Assembly (NCBI GenBank): GCA_947278105.1 | Contig: CAMYOR010000026.1 | Coordinates: 1 to 9,840 of the forward strand | From: an uncultured Tissierellia bacterium | GTDB lineage: Bacteria > Bacillota > Clostridia > Tissierellales > Peptoniphilaceae | DNA: 9,840 nucleotides | Direction of reading: 5' to 3' | In this document: positions 1-6,574 of the stretch, piece by piece | Numbering within the stretch: the first letter of the stretch is position 1 | How the letters are laid out: every line of letters begins with the position of its first letter | Translations under genes and position numbers: made by a program | Notes under the pieces: model-generated | What the model saw: the letters and a program-made list of their open reading frames with translations, nothing else | Told to the model about the DNA's origin: nothing | Databases searched by the model: none

Positions 1-1006
1 CCCCCGTAATGACCATAATGGGGGTTTTTGCCGTCTCAAGAATGGCTCTTTTTTGCTGGTCGGAAAGGTGCAGGCAAATGGAGCTTTCAACGGCCTCCTG
101 ATGGACAAAAAGCGGGGGCCTTTCCTGGCTTTCTCTGAGCATTTGGGCCAGTTTGGCCCCAATTTTTTCCTCCATCTGAGCCATCCAGAAGAGATAAACT
201 CTTCCATCGGCCGACTGGTAAATTTTCCCGGAAAGAGATAAGTCCCGAAGCGCCTCGTCCACCCGGACCGGCTCCATTTCTAAAAGCCTTCTTAAAGAAC
301 GAAGAATTTCCTCCCGGGTCCAGTAACAGGACCCTTCCTGGACCATTTCCTTTTCCATGGCATAGAGGAGCGCCGCCTTTGTCCGAAAAAAAGAATCAAC
401 CTCGACCCCTCGTTTCCGGGCAATTCGATCGGCCGTGAGAAAGCCGATCCCGTGAATGTCCTCGGCCAGCTGATAGGGATTTTCTTCGATCACCTCCTGA
501 GCCCGGGTTCCATAATATTCCAATATGAGCGTCGAGGTTTGGGGACCCAGATCCAAAGAATGCAAATAGATCAGAGTTTTCCGCATCTCCTCCTGATCAA
601 GGACCGCCTGGCGAATTTTCTCTGCCTTTTTTTCTCCAATTCCCCGAATTTTAAGAAGGGCTTTGGGATTGTTCCGGATGACCTCCAAAACCTCTTTCCC
701 ATAGAGATCCACGAGCTTCTGCGCTGTTTTGGGACCCACATGGGGAATGAGGCCCGAGGAAAGGTAACGGATCAGCTGGGCTTCGCTGGTTGGCTCAACC
801 TCTTGGGCAGAATGAACCTGAAGCTGGTCCCCATATTGGGGATGAAAGGTCAAATCTCCCTCTAAAATCAGCTCCTTCCCTTCCCGGCAAGACAAAAAAG
901 CGCCCACGCAGGTCAGGGGTCCATCTTCTGTCGATAAGACGAGTACGGTCCACCCGTTTTCCCGGTTTCGAAAACGAATTTTTTCGACCGTCCCTTGAAC
1001 CTTCAT
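1..1006 (-). CDS. recD2: RecD2-type ATP-dependent DNA helicase, N-terminal part
   Basis: Only the first 335 codons are in the window; the gene continues past the left edge. RecD2 (YrrC) is an SF1B 5'-3' helicase acting in DNA repair and replication-fork processing, without RecBC partners. The N-terminus (MKVQGTVEKIRFRNRENGWT) is the typical OB-fold start of the family. Helix-hairpin-helix segments follow at about residues 85-103 (GLIPHVGPKTAQKL), 117-135 (LLKIRGIGEKKAEKI) and 181-200 (AEDIHGIGFLTADRIA). The helicase core opens with SDQQKRAIL (315-323) and the visible protein stops at MVITG, exactly where the Walker A loop should begin, so no motor motif can be checked. The ATG at 1006 has GGAGGAG (1014-1020) seven bases upstream. 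An out-of-frame ATG at 1022 is not the start. The gene lies 35 bp after murA on the same strand and is probably its last or near-last operon partner. Full-length family members are about 730-800 residues. Confidence 0.9.
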   Translation of the reverse strand, partial: MKVQGTVEKIRFRNRENGWTVLVLSTEDGPLTCVGAFLSCREGKELILEGDLTFHPQYGDQLQVHSAQEVEPTSEAQLIRYLSSGLIPHVGPKTAQKLVDLYGKEVLEVIRNNPKALLKIRGIGEKKAEKIRQAVLDQEEMRKTLIYLHSLDLGPQTSTLILEYYGTRAQEVIEENPYQLAEDIHGIGFLTADRIARKRGVEVDSFFRTKAALLYAMEKEMVQEGSCYWTREEILRSLRRLLEMEPVRVDEALRDLSLSGKIYQSADGRVYLFWMAQMEEKIGAKLAQMLRESQERPPLFVHQEAVESSICLHLSDQQKRAILETAKTPIMVITG

Positions 1007-1041
1007 GGCGCTTCTCCTCCATGGCTATTAATATTTATACC

Positions 1042-2310
1042 TTATTCTTCCATCCGGGCCACGTCGGCTCCCAGGCCTCGGAGCTTTTCCTCAAATTTAT
1101 AGTAACCCCGGTCTAGGTGGTAAACGTTCGAGATCTGCGTTTCCCCTTCTGCAACCAGGCCGGCCAAAACAAGCGCCGCCCCAGCCCTAAGGTCCGTTGC
1201 CTGAACCTTGGCCCCCACTAGGTGGTCTACCCCTCGGATAATGGCTTCATTTCCGCTGGTGACAATTAAAGCCCCCATTTTATTTAGCTCATCGACGTGC
1301 ATAAATCGATTTTCAAAAACGGTCTCTTCTACCTGACTCTGGCCCCGGCTAATGGTGGTCAGGGCCATAAACTGGGCCTGAACATCCGTGGGAAAGCCCG
1401 GATAGGGAAGGGTGCGGATCTTGGTTGCCTTCGGTCTTCCGTTCGAACGAAGAATAATCACATCCTCATCCTCGGATTCTTCAATATTGCAGCCCACTTC
1501 CTGAAGCTTGGCCAAAATTGGACGAATATGTTGGGCGATCACGTTTTCCACCCGGACCTCGCCCCCCGTCATCGCCGCAGCAACCAGAAAGGTCGAAGCT
1601 TCAATCCGGTCGGGGATGATCGTGTGCCGGGCTCCACCCAGGTCCTGGACTCCCCGGATGACGATCGTAGAGGTGCCTGCTCCGCGGACCTTTGCTCCCA
1701 TCTTATTGAGAAAGTTCGCCAGATCAACAATTTCAGGCTCCATGGCGGCGTTTTCAATCGTCGTTTCTCCTTTTGCGTGGACGGCAGCCATCATAATATT
1801 CTGTGTTGCACCGACCGAGGGGAAATCCAAGTAGACGAGGCCTCCGATCAGGCCTCCGGCAGGAGCTTGGGCTTCGATAAAATCCGAGCCTTCGTTAATG
1901 GAGGCCCCCAGGGCCATAAAGCCTTTTAGATGCAGGTCTACCGGCCGCTTTCCAATGCTGCACCCACCGGGAAGGCCAATCTTTGCCCGTCCAAAACGGG
2001 AAAGCAGAGGCCCCATCACAACAAAGGAAGCCCTCATCTGGCTTACCAGATCATAAGGGGGTTCACTGCCAAAGACCCCCTTGGGATTAATGACAATGGC
2101 ATCTTCACCGGTTCTTTGGGCCTCGCAGCCCAAAGCCTGGAGAACCTCAATCATGATTTCAACGTCTTTAAGGGGAGGAACCCCATCGAAGGCGATTGGG
2201 TCTCCGCCCAGGAGAGCCGCGGCTAAGATGGGCAGGGCGGCATTTTTTGCTCCGCTGATCTGAACCCTTCCCCTCAGGGGTTCACTCCTGCGGACTCGGA
2301 TATAGGTCAT
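1042..2310 (-). CDS. murA: UDP-N-acetylglucosamine 1-carboxyvinyltransferase MurA
   Basis: MurA transfers enolpyruvate from PEP to UDP-GlcNAc in the cytoplasm, the first committed step of peptidoglycan synthesis, and is the fosfomycin target. The 422 residues match the family's usual length (about 420). Visible landmarks are the substrate-binding Lys22 in SGAKNAALPILAA, the catalytic and fosfomycin-reactive Cys117 in GLPGGCSIGKRPVDLH, Asp309 in PGFPTDVQAQF, and Arg401 in YHLDRGYYKFEEKL. These correspond to E. coli K22, C115, D305 and R397 by motif. Having Cys rather than Asp at 117 predicts no intrinsic fosfomycin resistance through this residue. The ATG at 2310 has AGGAG (2316-2320) five bases upstream. 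The gene follows upp by 83 bp and precedes recD2 by 35 bp. Many Bacillota have two MurA paralogues (murAA/murAB); which one this is cannot be told from the window. Confidence 0.96.
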   Translation of the reverse strand: MTYIRVRRSEPLRGRVQISGAKNAALPILAAALLGGDPIAFDGVPPLKDVEIMIEVLQALGCEAQRTGEDAIVINPKGVFGSEPPYDLVSQMRASFVVMGPLLSRFGRAKIGLPGGCSIGKRPVDLHLKGFMALGASINEGSDFIEAQAPAGGLIGGLVYLDFPSVGATQNIMMAAVHAKGETTIENAAMEPEIVDLANFLNKMGAKVRGAGTSTIVIRGVQDLGGARHTIIPDRIEASTFLVAAAMTGGEVRVENVIAQHIRPILAKLQEVGCNIEESEDEDVIILRSNGRPKATKIRTLPYPGFPTDVQAQFMALTTISRGQSQVEETVFENRFMHVDELNKMGALIVTSGNEAIIRGVDHLVGAKVQATDLRAGAALVLAGLVAEGETQISNVYHLDRGYYKFEEKLRGLGADVARMEE

Positions 2311-2345
2311 AAAAGCTCCTGACTAATGTTATGAATCTCCGAAAG

Positions 2346-2383
2346 CTTCCCTTTCTCCGTAAAATTTTTTAGAAAAAAGGAAG
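2346..2383 (-). repeat. Imperfect hairpin in the upp-murA spacer
   Basis: Read on the minus strand, CTTCCTTTTTTC can pair with GAGAAAGGGAAG over 12 positions if two G-U pairs are allowed, around a 14-nt AT-rich loop. The arms are a pyrimidine tract and a purine tract, and no T-run follows. It is therefore not a standard terminator, and the pairing may be coincidental. Confidence 0.22.
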
Positions 2384-2393
2384 GTCTTTATGT

Positions 2394-3023
2394 TTATTTA
2401 GTGCCAAATAAACGATCTCCGGCATCCCCAAGTCCGGGAAGAATGTAGGCATCCTTGTTGAGCTCCCGGTCCAGGCCGGCCAGGGTAATATCGACATCGG
2501 GATGGGCCTGATGAACAGCCTTTACTCCCTCCGGAGCCCCGATAATGGAGACCGCGTGAATGGTCTTGCACCCCAGGTCCTTTAACATGGTAATGGCATC
2601 GACCATAGAGCCTCCAGTTGCCAGCATGGGATCAACGATAAAAATTTCTCTCTCGGCAATATCGGGCGGCATTTTGAAATAGTATTTTACCGGCTGATGG
2701 GTATTGGGATCCCGGTAGAGGCCAATGTGGCCGACCTTCGCCGCGGGGACGATTTCCAGGAAGGCATCGACCATGCCCAAACCTGCGCGCAGGATAGGAA
2801 CAAAGCAAAGCTTTTTCCCCGTAAGGAGATAGCCCGTTGTCTTTTCCAAGGGCGTCTCAATTTCGATAGTTTCCAGAGGCAGGTTTCGAGTCGCCTCGTA
2901 GGCCTCCAGGAGAGCGATTTCACTGACAAGCTGCCGGAATTCATTGGTCCCGGTATGCTTGTCCCGTAGTTTCGTTAACTTATGCTTTACCAGCGGATGG
3001 TCTAAAATTGTCAGCTTATTCAT
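2394..3023 (-). CDS. upp: Uracil phosphoribosyltransferase
   Basis: Upp converts uracil plus PRPP to UMP and pyrophosphate in pyrimidine salvage. From the ATG at 3023 the protein is 209 residues, matching the normal family length of 208-209. The PRPP-binding loop is IVDPMLATGGSM (129-140), and the C-terminal uracil-binding segment YILPGLGDAGDRLFGTK (193-209) is complete. LRAGLGM (78-84) is the other conserved active-site stretch. A TTG at 3053 would add ten residues (a charged KKGKDEES-type leader), but it is rejected because GAGGAG (3030-3035) sits six bases before the ATG at 3023 and the family starts there. The gene lies 33 bp after tsaC, so co-transcription is likely. tsaC-upp neighbourhoods are familiar in Bacillota. 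No PyrR-type attenuator is visible upstream. Confidence 0.96.
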   Translation of the reverse strand: MNKLTILDHPLVKHKLTKLRDKHTGTNEFRQLVSEIALLEAYEATRNLPLETIEIETPLEKTTGYLLTGKKLCFVPILRAGLGMVDAFLEIVPAAKVGHIGLYRDPNTHQPVKYYFKMPPDIAEREIFIVDPMLATGGSMVDAITMLKDLGCKTIHAVSIIGAPEGVKAVHQAHPDVDITLAGLDRELNKDAYILPGLGDAGDRLFGTK

Positions 3024-3029
3024 TTTGCT

Positions 3030-3035
3030 CTCCTC
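3030..3035 (-). promoter_or_regulatory. Ribosome binding site that fixes the upp start
   Basis: GAGGAG on the minus strand lies six bases upstream of the ATG at 3023. This supports that start over the upstream in-frame TTG at 3053. Confidence 0.75.
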
Positions 3036-3056
3036 ATCTTTTCCCTTTTTCAATTT

Positions 3057-4229
3057 TCAGGATTTTTTTTCGCTCGTTTCTTCTCTGACTTCAAAGATTC
3101 GGCCTCCGGCCGCCTTCTTCATTCGGTTCATGATGGACGCCCCATAGCCCCGAGCTGGAACCCCCATCGCCAAAATTTCTTCCACTCCTTCCCGGTCAAA
3201 ATGACGGAGGTGAGTAAAAAGACTGTGGCTCATGAAAAGAAGCTGGTCCCGACTTCCCTGGTTAAAAATCAAGGGGGATCCTCCGCTCTTTTCCTCAATC
3301 GCCCTTCTTACCGGGTCAATGGAATCTTCAAAAAGAAGCAGGCCTGTTTTTTTTGAATCTTTCCGGTTAAGGTATTCCTCCACCAGCTTTTTTTCTACAG
3401 GGCCCCGGGGCCCAAGAAATACCGTCATCTGGGCTTTGGGCGCATAATGCCTGTACTTTTGCCCCGGAGATCGGGGGATCTGCCCCTCTTTAAGAATTCC
3501 CGGATCCACTTGAATCTCCGGCAAATAAGGGGCCAGGTCCTCCGGCGTATAAAAGCCGGGCCTTAAAATCAAGGCCGGCTCCCGGGTAAGGTCCACCACC
3601 GTAGATTCAATGCCGATGTCCGAAAATCCTCCGTCCAAAATGAGAGGAATTCTCCCATTCATATCCTGATAAACGTCAGCGGCATTCGTAGGAGAAGGAC
3701 GGCCGCTGAGATTGGCGGAAGGGGCTGCAACAGGAAGGTCACACCTTTTTAAAAATTCTCGGGCCACCGGATGCACCGGCATCCGGATTCCAACCGTATC
3801 CCCTCCTCCCGTTGCTTCAAAAGGAACCCGGGATGTTTTTTTAAAGATCAGGGTCATCGGTCCCGGCCAAAGGTCTTCCATCAGCTTCTTTGCCCGGGGA
3901 CTGACCTCCCGGGCCAGGTCCCGCACCTGTGAAAGGTCAAAAATATGAAGAATTAGAGGATTATCCATAGGCCGGCCCTTAGCCTCAAAAATTTTCCTGC
4001 AGGCCGAAGGTTCCAGTCCATTTCCACCCAGTCCATAAACCGTTTCGGTGGGAAAGGCCACCAGCTCCCCCTCCTGAATCAGCCGGGCAGCCCGGTTCAG
4101 GGCCTCCTTGGAAGAAGAATCGGACCTTACCTGATCGGAGCTTCCTACCTGAATCACTTCTGTATTCCAATCCGTCCTTCCCCGGGAAATCCCCAGGCCC
4201 TGTGGTTCTTGGTCCTTAAAGCCATTCAT
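3057..4229 (-). CDS. tsaC: L-threonylcarbamoyladenylate synthase, long TsaC/Sua5 form
   Basis: The enzyme makes threonylcarbamoyl-AMP from threonine, bicarbonate and ATP. TsaD/TsaB/TsaE then use it to form t6A37 on ANN-decoding tRNAs. The YrdC-like catalytic domain occupies about residues 41-235, with LVAFPTETVYGLGGNGL (56-72), EAKGRPMDNPLILHI (82-96), WPGPMTLIFK (121-130) and AAPSANLSGRPSPTNA (168-183). The hinge SPGQKYRHYAPK (254-265) is the loop that gates the active site in Sua5 proteins. The Sua5 domain follows at about 267-380, ending with the GYGASIMNRMKKAA segment. The 390 residues exceed the roughly 346 of B. subtilis YwlC, partly through an N-terminal leader of about 20 residues. 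The ATG at 4229 overlaps the ftsH stop (ATGA) and has GGAGG (4240-4244) ten bases upstream, inside ftsH, which suggests translational coupling. A GTG at codon 25 is a possible but weaker start. Confidence 0.94.
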   Translation of the reverse strand: MNGFKDQEPQGLGISRGRTDWNTEVIQVGSSDQVRSDSSSKEALNRAARLIQEGELVAFPTETVYGLGGNGLEPSACRKIFEAKGRPMDNPLILHIFDLSQVRDLAREVSPRAKKLMEDLWPGPMTLIFKKTSRVPFEATGGGDTVGIRMPVHPVAREFLKRCDLPVAAPSANLSGRPSPTNAADVYQDMNGRIPLILDGGFSDIGIESTVVDLTREPALILRPGFYTPEDLAPYLPEIQVDPGILKEGQIPRSPGQKYRHYAPKAQMTVFLGPRGPVEKKLVEEYLNRKDSKKTGLLLFEDSIDPVRRAIEEKSGGSPLIFNQGSRDQLLFMSHSLFTHLRHFDREGVEEILAMGVPARGYGASIMNRMKKAAGGRIFEVREETSEKKS

Positions 4230-6283
4230 CGGGCCGGATCCTCCGGCAGATCATCCTTTTTCATGGACAGATCTTCCGAACTCTCTGTAGGGTCTTCCGC
4301 TCCCGCAGAAGCATCTTCCTTCTCCTTCGAAGCTTTTAAAGCTTCCTCCGCTTTTTTCCTCTCCGCTGGGCTGGTCAAAGCATCCTTCTCCTCTTCCTCG
4401 GCTTCCTTCTTTTCCCGGGCTTTTTTCTCCGATACCGTTTCTTTCCCGTAAAATTTCAGGCTTTGATCCAAGATCTCCATGAATTCTTCACCGGTAATGG
4501 TTTCCTTGTCTAAAAGGTAGGAAGCGATGTCATGGAGCTGCTGGTCATATTCAGTAAGGATGCCGATCGCCTGGCGGTGGGCTTCTGAAATAATCTCCTG
4601 GACCATCTGATCAATGGAAGAAGCTGTTTTGGGCGCAGCCTGAAGCTCAGCCTGAGGACCCAGGTACCGGGAAAGTCTTTTTTCCAGCTGGATGAAGTCG
4701 AACTTTTCCGTCATGCCAAATTCCGTGACCATGGCCCGGGCGAGCTGGGTGGCTTTTTCAATATCGTTGGCGGCTCCGGTCGTCTTTGTCTTAAAGACCA
4801 GCTCTTCCGCCGATCTTCCCCCAGTAAGAACAACGATCATGTTGAAAAGATCTTCCCGGGTTTGAAGAACTTTTTCCTCCTCGTCCACCTGGAGGGTGTA
4901 TCCCAGGGCCCCCGAAGTCCGGGGGATGATGGTGATTTTTGTCACCGGCGCCGACAGCTTCTGCATGGCGGCAACCAGGGCATGGCCCACTTCATGGTAA
5001 GCGATAATCTTCTTGTCCCGGTCGCTGATCACGGCATTTTTCCTCTGCTGACCGGCAATGACGGTTTCAACCGATTCCACTAGATCTTCGGTCGTTACCC
5101 GGTTTCTCTTGCTTCGAACGGCCCGCAGAGCCCCTTCATTGATAATGTTGGCAAGGTCCGCCCCGGAAGCGCCTGCAGTCATCCTGGCCACAACCTTCAG
5201 ATCCACATCCGCTGCCATCCGCACGTCCTTGGCGTGAACCTTTAAAATGTCCAGCCTTCCCCGAATATCAGGAAGTTCCACCCGAATTTGCCGGTCAAAA
5301 CGTCCCGGCCGGGTCAGGGCGGGATCCAGGATTTCCGGGCGGTTTGTCGCTGCCAGGATCACCACGCCGGTATTGGAATCAAAGCCGTCCATTTCGCTTA
5401 AAAGCTGGTTGAGGGTTTGCTCTCTTTCATCATTGCCGGAAAAGCCGGCGGTATCCCTTCTTTTTCCGATGGCATCAATTTCATCAATAAAGACGATGCA
5501 GGGGGATTTCTTTTTGGCTTCCTTAAAAAGGTCGCGGACCTTGGAAGCCCCCATGCCCACGAACAGCTCCACAAATTCTGCTCCGGAAATGGAGAAAAAG
5601 GGCACTCTCGCCTCGCCCGCTACGGCCTGAGCAAGGAGGGTTTTTCCTGTTCCCGGGGGGCCGACGAGCAGGACACCCTTGGGACAGACGGCTCCGATTT
5701 CCCGGTATTTTCCAGGATGAGATAAGAAATCCACCACTTCGTTTAAGCTTTCCTTCGCCTCATCCTGACCAGCCACGTCAGCAAAGGATTTACCGCTTTT
5801 TGCCTTGACGTAGACCTTGGCATTGGACTTTCCAAAGGACATGGCATTGCCGCCATTCATATTTTTTAAAAGGCGGGATCCGATGAACCATAAAAAGACC
5901 AAAGGGAAAAGGAAGGTGAGAGCAAAGGCCAGCCAGGGGTTGGGGGTGGTGGGAATGGTTGCTTTAAATTCCACATTGTTTTTCTTTAAAAGGTCTGTAA
6001 GCTTTTCATCCTGCCAGGGGCCTGTTTTATAGGTGACGGCTTTCCCGTTCTTGTCTTTGGCTTCAAAAACATATTGGTTTTCCTGGCGATCCACCGATTT
6101 GACCTGGCCCTTTTCAATCATCGACACAAACTGGGAATAGGTGACCTCTTCCTGCTTTGCTCCACGAATCATAGGCCGGAAGATAAACTGAGCAAGAACT
6201 AAAAGGGCAAGGACAACAATATAATAGTAAGTCAAAGGTCTTGGCTTCTGATTTGGATTATCTTTGTCAGAGTTGAACATCAT
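4226..6283 (-). CDS. ftsH: ATP-dependent membrane zinc metalloprotease FtsH
   Basis: FtsH is a hexameric membrane AAA+ protease that degrades misfolded membrane proteins and selected regulators. The order is a short cytoplasmic N-terminus, TM1 (about 19-36), an extracytoplasmic FtsH-ext domain (about 45-112), TM2 (about 117-136), then the AAA+ and M41 peptidase domains. Walker A is GPPGTGKT (208-215), Walker B is IVFIDEID (263-270), and the arginine-finger region is RPGRFDR (325-331). The zinc site is HEVGH (430-434), with Asp507 in ANDIEKAT as the likely third ligand. The more usual form is HEAGH, so Val is a mild variant with the catalytic residues intact. Residues about 615-685 form a Lys/Glu-rich low-complexity tail. 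The start is ATGATG: the GAGG at 6287-6290 is three bases from the first ATG and six from the second (6280), so initiation may favour 6280, giving 684 residues. It is the first gene of the leftward cluster. Confidence 0.96.
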   Translation of the reverse strand: MMFNSDKDNPNQKPRPLTYYYIVVLALLVLAQFIFRPMIRGAKQEEVTYSQFVSMIEKGQVKSVDRQENQYVFEAKDKNGKAVTYKTGPWQDEKLTDLLKKNNVEFKATIPTTPNPWLAFALTFLFPLVFLWFIGSRLLKNMNGGNAMSFGKSNAKVYVKAKSGKSFADVAGQDEAKESLNEVVDFLSHPGKYREIGAVCPKGVLLVGPPGTGKTLLAQAVAGEARVPFFSISGAEFVELFVGMGASKVRDLFKEAKKKSPCIVFIDEIDAIGKRRDTAGFSGNDEREQTLNQLLSEMDGFDSNTGVVILAATNRPEILDPALTRPGRFDRQIRVELPDIRGRLDILKVHAKDVRMAADVDLKVVARMTAGASGADLANIINEGALRAVRSKRNRVTTEDLVESVETVIAGQQRKNAVISDRDKKIIAYHEVGHALVAAMQKLSAPVTKITIIPRTSGALGYTLQVDEEEKVLQTREDLFNMIVVLTGGRSAEELVFKTKTTGAANDIEKATQLARAMVTEFGMTEKFDFIQLEKRLSRYLGPQAELQAAPKTASSIDQMVQEIISEAHRQAIGILTEYDQQLHDIASYLLDKETITGEEFMEILDQSLKFYGKETVSEKKAREKKEAEEEEKDALTSPAERKKAEEALKASKEKEDASAGAEDPTESSEDLSMKKDDLPEDPAR

Positions 6284-6294
6284 CTACCTCACTT

Positions 6295-6325
6295 CTTATA
6301 GGGTATTTCTCTTATAGAGTATTTC
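6295..6325. repeat. Tandem 15-bp repeat, period 16, in the ftsH leader
   Basis: CTTATAGGGTATTTC (6295-6309) and CTTATAGAGTATTTC (6311-6325) differ at one base. They begin four bases upstream of the GAGG ribosome binding site of ftsH. Read toward ftsH, each copy is GAAATACYCTATAAG. A period of 16 is not an exact helical repeat. It could be a paired protein-binding site or a local duplication. Confidence 0.7.
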
Positions 6326-6473
6326 CTTTCTCCCTTTTTATTCTATCGAACTTTCGAACTTTGAATCGAAAAATAAGAAGAGGAAGAAAATATCGTAGAA
6401 TTGTTTTTAATTGTACCCATTCTTTCCCAAGAAAAAACCAAACAAGGGGACCCAAAGGATTAGAGAATTCGTT

Positions 6474-6482
6474 CCCACTGGG
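6474..6482. promoter_or_regulatory. Candidate operator-like palindrome upstream of copA
   Basis: CCCACTGGG is a three-base inverted repeat flanking ACT and touches the TATATT that might serve as the copA -10. Copper repressors of the CsoR family bind GC-rich pseudo-palindromes near copA promoters, but this site is too short to assign, and no regulator gene is in the window. Confidence 0.2.
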
Positions 6483-6561
6483 TATATTAAAGAAGAGTGT
6501 TTAAATTATTTTATGGCCTTGTCTAATTGATTTCAACCTATTTTCAGGGCTATTTCCATAG

Positions 6562-6567
6562 AAAGGA
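6562..6567 (+). promoter_or_regulatory. Ribosome binding site of copA
   Basis: AAAGGA lies seven bases upstream of the ATG at 6575. It favours that start over the in-frame TTG at 6527, which has no comparable site and would add 16 residues not typical of the family. Confidence 0.65.
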
Positions 6568-6574
6568 TAAGCGG

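Larger units (their letters stand above)
6284..6574. other. AT-rich divergent spacer between ftsH and copA
   Basis: These 291 bases hold no supported gene. Contents are a 16-bp-period tandem repeat beside ftsH (6295-6325), a short direct repeat of CGAACTTT (6347-6362), the palindrome CCCACTGGG (6474-6482), and a distant TACCCA/TGGGTA pair (6414-6419 and 6479-6484). TATATT at 6483-6488 could be a -10 box for copA, but the matching -35 position (TTAGAG) is poor. Promoters for both directions must lie here or nearby if both genes are transcribed from this spacer. None can be assigned confidently by eye. Confidence 0.6.

Noticed and set aside
452..865. 137-codon plus-strand open frame
   Set aside because: Antisense to recD2, which is clearly coding by its OB-fold and helix-hairpin-helix content.
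1297..1929. 210-codon plus-strand open frame
   Set aside because: It lies wholly antisense to murA, whose protein has all catalytic motifs. The plus-strand translation has no recognisable domain and no convincing ribosome binding site.
3024..3053. TTG at 3053 as the upp start
   Set aside because: The ATG at 3023 has a GAGGAG site six bases upstream and gives the standard 209-residue length.
5247..5630. 127-codon plus-strand open frame
   Set aside because: Antisense to the AAA+ domain of ftsH; low-complexity translation without a domain.
6347..6362. CGAAC-TTT-CGAAC as a Bacillota LexA (SOS) box
   Set aside because: The SOS box needs inverted halves (CGAAC-N4-GTTCG); here the halves are in direct orientation.
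6284..6420. CIRCE or CtsR heat-shock operator upstream of ftsH
   Set aside because: Neither TTAGCACTC-N9-GAGTGCTAA nor paired GGTCAAA heptads are present.
6513..6530. Five-codon ORF (MALSN) upstream of copA as a leader peptide
   Set aside because: No ribosome binding site precedes it and it contains no repeated or regulatory codons.
6527..6574. TTG at 6527 as the copA start
   Set aside because: The ATG at 6575 has AAAGGA at good spacing; the extra 16 residues resemble no family N-terminus.
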